From positions 3,498,501 through 3,562,500 of the forward strand of contig OY979726.1 of the NCBI GenBank assembly GCA_963855995.1: a stretch of 64,000 nt of DNA, in the 5' to 3' direction. Origin of the DNA: Muricea muricata. Taxonomy: Eukaryota > Cnidaria > Anthozoa > Malacalcyonacea > Plexauridae. The translations under genes were made by a program, and so were the position numbers. Positions within the stretch are counted from its first letter, which is position 1; each line of letters starts with the position of its first letter. The notes below the pieces were generated by a model, which was given only the letters and a program-made list of their open reading frames with translations, was not told the origin of the DNA and ran no database searches. This document shows, piece by piece, positions 10,620-20,800 of the stretch.

Positions 10620-11427
10620 TTGCCATTCTACTGCGTTTTGTTGTCACGCGTGTAACCTTATTACTAAATCTTCACAAACAAGGCTGCCCCTGGAGGGGAC
10701 CTAATTAGAGTGGACATAATTAGGTTTCCAGGTTCAACTCTTGGAGACAAATAGATGTACACTAACTGATATACACTGACTAGACTTAGTATAGTTAGTA
10801 GAAGTAAGTATACTAACTTTAAATTAATACTTTGTACTTATAGTTATAACTAATTCTTTATTTTTTCAAAGGATGCCAAGTAAAAAGGGAATACACCAAC
10901 CACCAGCTATATAATGAGAGAACAAGATGGGAAAGAGTTGATGTCGACTTAAGAAGTGAATCACTAGCCGTGTCCATCAGAAGGTGTCAAGATGCAAATA
11001 CTATAACAATGTACGGTTTGTCAAAGTCATTTTATACATTTTCAATCAAATTTTCGTTTAGTTTCCAATAGTTTGAAATATTTCGTAACAATAATTTTCT
11101 CCTTATATTATGATGGTTGACTGGATATGAGTGAGCTTTGTTACCTACTGGACCGACGTGATGTTTTATGAAGAGAGAATGCATACCAGATGAAGCCATA
11201 AACAGCATGATAAAACGAGACCGAGTGGAAGTAAGTTTGTTGATTTTATTTTGTCGTTTCCATTTTCTTTGTCAGTTTAGCTTTCGTTTCAATATGGGTA
11301 GTCGCAGTAAAAAAAAATAGGTGGTACATTTGCTACATTTACATTTACATGATACATTGCTACATTTTTCTACTATGTTTTGCCATGTAACGCCTGTAAC
11401 CTTATCACTAAACTTTGACAAAAACTG

Positions 11428-13955
11428 CCCCTGGAGGGGACCTAATTAGAGTGGACCTAATTAGGTTTCCAGGTTCAATTCCTGGAGACAAAAAGATGAT
11501 GTGCACTGATAAACACCAACTATACTTGGTACAGTTAGTAGAGGTAAGTATACTAAATTTAAAGTAATATTGGGTACTTACGGTTACCATTAGGTAAGTA
11601 AGTCTGACATGCTAAGAACATTACTCTAATCTGCTGTAGTTAGTATACTAGAGTTACCTTAGTTGACTAAGGTAACTCCAGTCTACCTTAGTGGTAGACT
11701 AGAGTTACGTTAACTAAGGTAGAGTTACTAGCGTGACTCTACCTTAGTTAACTAACGTAGCTGTATTCTACCACTAAGGTAGACTAGAGTTACCTTAGTC
11801 AACTCTCTTAGTAACTCTAGTATACTAACTGTAGTAGATTAGAGTTACATTCTGAGCATGTCAGATAGACTTACCTACCTGACAGTAACCATAATAACTA
11901 GATTGTTGTGGGAACTAAGGTTAGTAGAAGTAAGTGTACTAAATTTAAAATAATGGTGGGTACTTAAAGTTAATCGTACGCCCACAAACCGCCCCCGACC
12001 CCAATGTGTATTTCCACCCCTACCAGTTTTCGTAGCTTTATAGCTCTCACAACAATCTAGTTATTACGGTTACTGTTAGGTAGGTAAGTCTATCTGACAT
12101 GCTCAGAAGGTAACTCTAATCTACTATAGTTAGTATACTAAAGTTACCTTAGTTGACTAAGGTAACTCTAGTCTACCATAGTGGTAGACCAGAGTTACGT
12201 TAGTTAACTAAGGTAAAGTTACCGTGACTCTACCTTAGTTGACTAACGTAACTCTAGTCTACCACTAAGGTAGACTAGAGTTACCTTAGTCAACTAAGTG
12301 AACTCTAGTATACTGACTATAGTAGATTAGAGTTACCTTCTGAGCATGTCAGATAGACTTACCTACCTAACAGTAACCGTAATAACTAGATTGTTGTGAG
12401 AGCTATAAAGCTACGAAAACTGGTAGGGGTGGAAATACACATTGGGGTCGGGGGCGGTTTGTGGGCGTACAATTAACTTTAAGCACCCACTATCATTTTA
12501 AATTTAGCATACTCACTCCCACTAACCTTAGTTCTCACAACAATCTAGTTATTACGGTTACTGTTAGGTAGGTAAGTTTATTCAGAAGGTAACTCTAATC
12601 TACTACAGTTAGTATACTAGAGTTACCTTGGTTGACTAAGGTAACTCTAGTCTACCTTAGTAGTGGATTAGAGTAACGTTAGTTAACTAAGGTAGAGTCA
12701 CGGTAGTAACTTTACCTTAGTTAACTAACGTTACTCTAATCCACTACTAAGGTAGACCAGAGTTACCTTAGTCAACCAAGGTAACTCTAGTATACTAACT
12801 GTAGTAGATTAGAGTTACCTTCTGAATAAACTTACCTACCTAACAGTAACCGTAATAACTAGATTGTTGTGAGAACTAAGGTTAGTGGGAGTGAGTATAC
12901 TAAATTTAAAATGATAGTGGGTGCTTAAAGTTAATTGTACGCCCACAAACCGCCCCCGACCCCAATCTGTATTTCCACCCCTACCAGTTTTCGTAGCTTT
13001 ATAGCTCTCACAACAATCTAGTTATTACGGTTACTGTTAGGTAGGTAAGTCTATCTGACATGCTCAGAAGGTAACTCTAATCTACTATAGTTAGTATACT
13101 AAAGTTACCTTAGTTGACTAAGGTAACTCTAGTCTACCATAGTGGTAGACCAGAGTTACGTTAGTTAACTAAGGTAAAGTTACCGTGACTCTACCTTAGT
13201 TGACTAACGTAACTCTAGTCTACCACTAAGGTAGACTAGAGTTACCTTAGTCAACTAAGTGAACTCTAGTATACTGACTATAGTAGATTAGAGTTACCTT
13301 CTGAGCATGTCAGATAGACTTACCTACCTAACAGTAACCGTAATAACTAGATTGTTGTGAGAGCTATAAAGCTACGAAAACTGGTAGGGGTGGAAATACA
13401 CATTGGGGTCGGGGGCGGTTTGTGGGCGTACAATTAACTTTAAGCACCCACTATCATTTTAAATTTAGTATACTTACTTCCACTAACCTTAGTTCTCACA
13501 ACAATCTAGTTATTACGGTTACTGTTAGGTAGGTAAGTTTATTCAGAAGGTAACTCTAATCTACTACAGTTAGTATACTAGAGTTACCTTGGTTGACTAA
13601 GGTAACTCTAGTCTACCTTAGTAGTGGATTAGAGTAACGTTAGTTAACTAAGGTAGAGTCACGGTAGTAACTTTACCTTAGTTAACTAACGTTACTCTAA
13701 TCCACTACTAAGGTAGACTAGAGTTACCTTAGTCAACCAAGGTAACTCTAGTATACTAACTGTAGTAGATTAGAGTTACCTTCTGGGCGTAACCGTAAGT
13801 ATCCACTATTATTTTAAATTTAGTATACTTACCTCTACTAACTGTACCAAGTACAGTTGGTGTTTATCAGTACACATCATCTTTTTGTCTCCAGGAATTG
13901 AACCTGGAAACCTAATTAGGTCCACTCTAATTAGGTCCCCTCCAGGGGCAGTTTT
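11428..13955. mobile_element. Fold-back element with about 170-bp inverted ends
   Basis: The left end (11425-11596, CTGCCCCTGGAGGGGACC...) is matched by the inverted right end (13787-13950). The interior contains five hairpin-forming units and no coding capacity. The element looks like a non-autonomous fold-back DNA transposon or a palindromic satellite that grew inside one. Target duplications could not be defined because the inverted homology continues outward on both sides. Confidence 0.6.
11600..13790. repeat. 961-bp direct repeat made of alternating hairpins and flipped linkers
   Basis: Five hairpin units (centres about 11735, 12223, 12703, 13184 and 13664) are built from TAGAGTTACCTTAGTTGAC-type arms. 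Linkers between them carry a C-rich box (CGCCCCCGACCCC) and alternate in orientation: forward, reverse, forward, reverse. The result is about 2.3 direct copies with a period of 961 bp (for example 12001 matches 12962 and 12420 matches 13381) at near identity. Confidence 0.8.
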
Positions 13956-14335
13956 TGTTATAGCTTAGTAATACGGTTGCATGCGTGACATAACAAAACG
14001 CAGTAGAAAATATAGTAAGGCTACAGGGGTAACATAAAAACTCATTGTATAATATATAATCTACCACCTATGTTTTTGTGTGCTATACCAAGGTAAAAAC
14101 CAATATCTAGTATAGTTAGTGGATATATATATTTACTGTATAGTTACAGTTAACCTTACCATATACAGTGTTGTCACGCCTGTAACCATTGGTTAGTGCA
14201 TATCTATATTTTGCTTCAGGAATTGAACCGGGAAACCTAATTTAACAGGTGCCCACCAGGGCCACTGTTTTTTTGTTGAAACATTTTTTCCGTAAAAGAG
14301 CCCATAAATATACATTGTCTCTTATGCTCTGCGTT

Positions 14336-14566
14336 AAGGCTAACACAGACCGGACGCGATTTCCCATTGCTACGCGATTTTTCAATTTTCAAAAGCAAAT
14401 AAGACGATTAACGGAAGGAAATTTTGCTACACATGTACACCACTCAGCTTAAATTGTTCAAGTCTTTCCGAATATTGGAGAAAATAGAGAGTAATTAAAG
14501 TTACAAGAAATCGAAATCGAAAATTCGCGTCGCGTTGTCAAATCTCGTCCGGTCTGTCAGTGCCTT
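14336..14566. mobile_element. Short inverted-repeat element (MITE-like)
   Basis: Ends AAGGCTAACACAGACCGGAC and the complement of GTCCGGTCTGTCAGTGCCTT match over about 27 bp with few differences. The 231-bp block interrupts the right palindrome arm and has no coding frame. The target duplication is unclear. Confidence 0.55.
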
Positions 14567-14895
14567 CACATTGCACCAGAACATACCGGCCATTACTTTT
14601 CTTCTCACCTCCAAAGCGGTGTGATTTTTCCTCCGAGGAGCGTACCGGGTTACACTGGCTAGGTATAATCATCAACCCTTTCAAAAGAAATAATTTTATT
14701 AGATACATTGTATTATTTTATTTGATAACTACTTAAGTTTTTCTCATCAAAAATGCCCCCCAAAAGTAAAGGTTAACCCCTTAGGATTGGTAAGGGTGCA
14801 AGTGGTTAATGGGATTATATAGCCGCGCCTGCAACCCTACGTATTAGACTATATACCAACGTATTTTTAGGTAACGCCTATATCTTGTATAGTTA

Positions 14896-15181
14896 AGCCC
14901 CGCACAGACAAGCAAGTTTTCCTTGACAAGTTTTATCTGCTCATGTGTACGCAAAAAATTGACAATTTTACACTTGACAAGGGAATTGTTTGTTTACGTA
15001 CATAATTCATACGGCCTCGTAAAAGTTGTCAAGAAAAAATATTGTCAAATCTCGCGTACATGCAGGAACAAATAAAGCCTGTCAAGGAAAATTTGTCAAG
15101 GACAACTTGTTCGTCGTACAGGCGCGTACGAAAACTCTTCAAGAAACTTGTCGAGGAAAACTTGCTCGTCTGTACGGGGCT
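14896..15181. mobile_element. MITE with TA target duplication
   Basis: The inverted ends start AGCCCCGCACAGACAAGCAA on the left and AGCCCCGTACAGACGAGCAA on the right strand, and the similarity continues through TTTTCCT(T/C)GACAAGTTT. TA flanks both ends (14894-14895, 15183-15184), and the uninterrupted sequence can be inferred from the opposite palindrome arm. The TA duplication suggests a Tc1/mariner-type relative. Confidence 0.6.
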
Positions 15182-15667
15182 TTACTGTATATCAGTTGCT
15201 GCACATTTATTTTGCTCCAGAAATTGAACGTGGAAGCCTCATTGGTCAACATATTGAAGATTTCGACATCAGTTATTGGGCAGAAATTGAAAGTGCTGGC
15301 AAGTTTTCCAATGATGAGGAGAATTGAGATGGTTGCCCCGATACGAGTCAAGATTGATAGCTGACATTTAGATGGGAGATCTGTTGGAAAGTAGGTTTGA
15401 AGCGACCGATGTGAAATGCACGTCGAGAGAGTTGCTAATACCTTTAGGATCCACAATATCAACGCCCTTCACAAGGAGATTGACGAATGATGGTGGTGAA
15501 AAAATCACTGAAGTAATTCAGTAAAGTAACAAACTAGCTTATCTTAAAGCTTGTTAACTAATAACATAACTAATAAAATTTCTTTTATAAGGCTTAGTGG
15601 CCTTGTTAAGGGTTGTATGTTGGGCTCTTTAACGGAAAAATGCCTCTGGGGGTGACCTAACTATAGG

Positions 15668-16005
15668 CTAGGAGCTAATTTGAATCCTAATAAAGTAACG
15701 GGAATTGATTATAACTTCCTGGCGAAGATCCTCAAAATATCTTCTGATTGTATTTCTCAAAGTCTGCCAAGAACAATCAATAGCACCTTTGAGATTGGTG
15801 TTTTTCCGAGTAAATGGAAAATTGCTAAAATTTCAGCAATTTCTAAGGGAAAAAGGGAAACATATCAAGACAATTACAAACCGACATTTTGGAATATGGT
15901 TCAACTGCTTACATGGCTAATGCAGAACGATTCAAACAAGACGAGAAACTACAAAATCGTGCTTTAAAGAAGGCAGGCAAAAATCTTCCAAAGAGATGTG
16001 TAATG
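15668..16005 (+). pseudogene. Internally deleted LINE reverse transcriptase fragment
   Basis: From about 15680 the plus strand encodes an RT N-terminal segment with NPNKVTGID and FPSKWKIAKISAI, as in jockey/CR1-like LINEs. It then jumps, in another frame from about 15889, to a C-terminal RT segment (EYGSTAYMANAERF...LQNRALKKAGKN) ending at a stop. The catalytic core between them is missing, so this is a dead copy with an internal deletion. Confidence 0.6.
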
Positions 16006-16099
16006 AACTGAAACTACTGTAGTTGCATAGCAGGAGACGGCTTTTTACGCCTTTTAATAAGTATATTTAGAACAATATATCTATAATAGACTAACATCT

Positions 16100-16345
16100 A
16101 TAATAGAAATGTTGTAAAATACTGAAAATATAGCCTTGCAAAGTTTGCAAATTTTACATATAGTTGTATCACACGCGGAAAAAGTTACCATTTTCGCGGC
16201 AATTTCACCATAAAAATGGTAACTTTTCCGTGCGTAATACAAACATATACAAAACTTGCAAACTTCACAGGGCTATATTTTCCTTCTTTTACGACATTTC
16301 GCCACCAAGCTCTGCAATTCTACTAATCTTAGGATCCTCTTTCAA
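16100..16345. repeat. Palindromic repeat, family A, copy 1
   Basis: The arms contain AAAATATAGCCTTGCAAAG and its inverted partner, around a centre with GGAAAAAGTTACCATTTT and its complement. Related copies are at 16981-17334 and 54016-54403. There is no coding capacity. Confidence 0.55.
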
Positions 16346-16980
16346 GCGAGTAGAGCATAGTAACAGATGACATGTACAAGAAATGAGCACGAAAAAGTTG
16401 ATACTAACTTGTTGGCCGTTGCTTGTTTGCATCGGAAAAAAGGTAATGAAACATTGGCTTGCTCTGCAGACGCATTATACTGAATCCACAGAAATCATTT
16501 TTTCACAGAAAGAAGGCTGGGTTTTTTCCGATTGTCATCATTTTTGTGAGAAATTAAGCAAAAGACAATTCCACTATTCTCTGATCCGTCACGAGAAAGA
16601 ATCAACATGGCAAATAAAATGCATAAATTTTTACTTTATCTTAGCTAAAAATTGCCAATTTTATTTCCTAAATGGGATTAAATTTCAGCAAATTTCCAAC
16701 GGTGAGAGAAAAATGTAATTTCGACCGGCAATCTATATCTGATTCGTATTTGGTCATTTTTTTTCATTTGGGCAATCTGTTGCATTAGTGTGACAGCTCT
16801 AAATGCTTCGAAAGAAAAACAACACATGGTTTTGTACAATCAATCACATCCCAACAAGTGCATAAGTGCATCGTTCGAAGTGCATCGACCTTAGTTCGAA
16901 GAATTCAGAGCTGCGAAATTAACACAACAGATTACGACTAATTTGAAACGACAATTTGCATAATAGTCCAAAAGTCGAAC

Positions 16981-17334
16981 CAGGCAGAAAGAACGAAATC
17001 TTTTACTTCATTTAGAAAGAGCGTCTTAAAAATTAAAATTAGTAGAATCGCAAAGTTTGGTGGCGAAATTTTGTAAAGTACGGAAAATATAGCCTTGCGA
17101 AGTTTGCAAATTTTGTACACATGTTTGTATTACGCACGGAAAAAGTTACCATTTCGAGCTAAAATTGCCGCGAAAATGGCGCTTACTTTTTCGGCGCTTA
17201 ATACAAATCTATACAAACTTTGCTAGGGTAAATTTTCCTCATTTTACAACATTTCGCCACCAAACACTGCAATTCTACTAATCTTAGGGTCCTCATTCTA
17301 ACCGTAGTAAAAGATTTTGTTCTTTTTGCCTACA
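16981..17334. repeat. Palindromic repeat, family A, copy 2
   Basis: Inverted arms run from AGGCAGAAAGAACGAAATC to its partner GATTTTGTTCTTTTTGCCT. Internally they share the TTTGTATTACGCACGG and GGTGGCGAAAT motifs with copy 1. Copies 1 and 2 lie about 0.9 kb apart, just downstream of the HERC 3' end. Confidence 0.6.
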
Positions 17335-17639
17335 TCGAATGTTGTAGGCAAAAGTAGTCTATTATGCAAGTTGACTATTGGCGCTACTCCAAAAGGTCTA
17401 CTTTTTACACACCCTACGTATACACTGTGATTAAGAAGCGCAGTGGGTTATTCATTCAACTATTATTATAAAAATACAATAAATATACATAGTTTATAGG
17501 GTCAATAGAATTGCATTGATATTCAGTGCATTCTCACACAACCTGAAGTTATGAACATAAAATTTTAAAGTTTTCCTGGACCTTAATTCCATGCCGTTTC
17601 CAGAACCGAGAGAGGAGGCAAAAACATTCTCTGTACATA

Positions 17640-17801
17640 TCACGCTAAACCAAAGCCTGACGAGTAGCTGATGGCTTGGTCCAATTTTTGTTTCATTATT
17701 TCTTTGCTTGTATATCGAGGCAGGTCGAGAAGATTGAAACACGTGTGTGCGACGGGCAAATGTTCGTTATTTACTCCTCCGGAAACCGGCTGGATCTTTA
17801 T
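17640..17801 (-). CDS. HERC4: HERC terminal exon 22: catalytic Cys
   Basis: From TTTGTAG| to TGA at 17640-17642. Encodes IKIQPVSGG, HLPVAHTCFNLLDLP with the active-site Cys, and the GFGLA C-terminus. I did not find a clear polyadenylation signal just downstream. Confidence 0.96.
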   Translation of the reverse strand: MKIQPVSGGVNNEHLPVAHTCFNLLDLPRYTSKEIMKQKLDQAISYSSGFGLA

Positions 17802-20800
17802 CTACAAATGGGGAAAAAGAATAAAACTTGTAGCAATTAATTCCTCACCTAAACGTTTCTAATGTGTCAATGAATTTATGCTGTTAACCCCCCCCCCCCC
17901 CCCGTTCCTGCATACTCGAAATTTTTTTGGGTACCTCCCTCCCAGGTACCTCCCCCCCTCAAAATATCAAGAAAGTAAATGTCAGTTGTTATTTGGAATG
18001 CAATGTAGTGCTAAAACATATGCGAGTTTGGATCACATTCTGTTTTGGTTGTACGAAAGGAAATTAGCGCTTCCTTCGAGGATAAGTTCCGACCTTCAGT
18101 TCAATGATTGCTAACCTTGTTACCGCTTTAAGAGGTGAATTATAAAACAAAAGCTGTGGAAAAATGGAGGCGACTGTACTGTTTACAGAACCGCATGCAT
18201 TGCAAGAAAAATTGCAGCGTGTAACAATGCAAGACGCTGGATTTACCTTCAAGCTTCGTATTCCTGTCAGAGGCACTCGATCGGTTCCCGTCAGGAAAAC
18301 TAGTAGAAATTATATTTAAATTACTTTTCATAAAGCCAGAGCTAAAAGCTCTATCACCAAGAATACTACGAGACCAGTGGGAGAGTACTCTCATTGTAGT
18401 AGCATCTGAACGTGATCTTAAAGGCCCTGTCACACGGTGCAATATTTCTTGCAACTTGCAACACAATTCTACTCTTAAGAGATGCAAATTTGTGACAAGT
18501 GTTTGGTATGTTAAAAATATATTAGCAAACTGTGATGGAAACTTGTATTTGCCAATTTTACATCTTCCAAGGGTAGAATTGCATTGCAAGTCGCAAGAAA
18601 AATTGCATCGTGTGACATAACCTACCAAGGAATTTCTTCTTATGTGTCATGTCGAATTCGTTGAATACGTTCCAGAAATTTTGAATGACAGGATGATTTT
18701 CATAATATTCGCCATGATATTCAGCCCCCTAAACAAAAAGGTTATGCATCTCTCAATTTGAACTGAAACATAAACATACGACTGTACACTTGCCAAGCAT
18801 TCTGACTAACTACCATACCTTGCGCAGTTCATTAAAGTCGTAGTCTTGAATACCCACAACCATTTCCATCAGTTCTTGTGGGTGAAAAAATTGCTATAGT
18901 AAAAAGAAATGTTTTAAATCTTGCAGATCAGCCATTAAACTAGATTCAAGTCAATGTCATCACTAGAGTCAAGTCAATGTCTTCAATAGAGTCAAGTCAA
19001 TGACTTCACTAGAGTCAAGTCAACGTCTTCAATAGAGTCAAGTCAATGTCTTCACTAGAGTCAAGTCAATGACTTCACTAGAGTCAAGTCAATGTCTTCA
19101 CTAGAGTCAAGTCAATATCTTCAATAGAGTCAAGTCAATGTCTTCACTAAAGTCAAGTCAATGTCTTCAATAGAGTCAAGTCAATGTCTTCACTAGAGTC
19201 AAGTCAATGACTTCACTAGAGTCAAGTCAATGTCTTCAATAGAGTCAAGTCAATGTCTTCACTAGAGTCAAGTCAATGACTTCACTAGAGTCAAGTCAAT
19301 GTCTTCAATAGAGTCAAGTCAATGACTTCACTAGAGTCAAGTCAATGTCTTCAATAGAGTCAAGTCAATGTCTTCACTAGAGTCAAGTCAATGACTTCAA
19401 TAGAGTCAAGTCAATGTCTTCAATAGAGTCAAGTCAATGACTTCACTAGAGTCAAGTCAATGTCTTCAATAGAGTCAAGTCAATGACTTCACTAGAGTCA
19501 AGTCAATGTCATCACTAGAGTCAAGTCAATGTCTTCACTAGAGTCAAGTCAATGTCTTCACTAGAGTCAAGTCAATGACTTCACTAGAGTCAAGTCAATG
19601 ACTTCACTAGAGTCAAGTCAATGTCTTCACTGGAGTCGAGTCAATGTCTTTACTAGAGTCAAGTCAATGTCTTCATTAGAGTCAAGTCAATGTCTTCACT
19701 AGAGTCAAATCAATGTCTTCACTAGAGTCAAGTCAATGTCTTCAATAGAGTCAAGTCAATGTCATCACTAGAGTCAAGTCAATGTCTTCAATAGAGTCAA
19801 GTCAATGTCTTCACTAGAGTCACGTCAATGTCTTCACTAAAGTCAAGTCAATGTCTTCACTAGAGTTGAATCAATGTCTTCACTAGAGTCAAATCAATGT
19901 CTTCACTAGAGTTGAATCAATGTCTTCACTAGAATCAAGTCAATGTCTTCACTAGAGTCAAGTCAATGTCTTCACTAGAGTCAAATCAATGTCTTCACTA
20001 GAGTTGAATCAATGTCTTCACTAGAATCAAGTCAATGTCTTCACTACAGTCGAGTCAATGTCATCACCAGAGCCAAGTCAATGTTTTCACTAGAATCAAG
20101 TTAAAGTCTTTACTAGAGTCAAGTCAATGTCTTCACTAGAGTCAACTCAATGTCTTCACTAGAATCAAGTCAATGTCTTCACTAGAATCAAGTCAATGTC
20201 TTCACTAGAGTCAAGTCAATGTCTTCACTAGAGTCAAGTCAATGTCTTCACTAGAGTCAAGTCAATGTCTTCACTAGAGTCAACTCAATGTCTTCACTAG
20301 AATCAAGTCAATGTCTTCACTAGAATCAACTCAATGTCTTCACTAGAGCCAATTCAATGTCTTCACTAGAGTAAAGTTAATGTCTTCACTAGAGTCAAAT
20401 CAATACTCAAGTTTTACTAAGTCAATTTACTGGATGCACAATAAGACGGGGTTGTTAAGGGCTGTTAACTGCACGAGGTAGATTACACTATGCTTCATCA
20501 GAAAAAGGTACACATACCAGCACACGACCACCGCAAACACGATGAAAGCCACTTGAAAAAGCAATAAAATATTTTTCCACAGACTTATTGACAATATAGT
20601 CCATATACAGGTCAACGTACTTATCTCTGAAAAAAAATAAGGACAACGTGACATATGATGCAAAAAAGTTTGACAACTTTAGTACAACACATAACTTCGA
20701 AATGATGTTGCCAGTGCTGCGTCAATGCTCTAAGACGTTTTGAAAGGCTGGAAGTACAAGATATTCCGCTCCCAAAGACACAAAAATCGACGTTTCGAAC

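Larger units (their letters stand above)
9431..15690. repeat. Large nested palindromic repeat region
   Basis: Sequences left and right of a centre near 12.70 kb match in inverted orientation. Examples are 10033-10200 with 14110-14273, 11300-11600 with 13787-14010, and CCTAAGGGGTTAAA near 9680 with its complement near 14770. The arms are broken by two small insertions on the right (14336-14566, 14896-15181). Copies of one flank segment (TAATAAAATTTCTTT...AAGGCTTGGTGGC) at 9466, 9835 and 15565 are in direct orientation, so the region is not a simple palindrome. No transposase frame is visible. Confidence 0.7.

Noticed and set aside
17888-17903. Poly-C run as a functional signal
   Set aside because: A simple homopolymer. 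Similar C runs at 2813 and 58466 have no shared context.
18942-20403. CRISPR-like array
   Set aside because: Units abut with no unique spacers, in an animal intron. It is a minisatellite.
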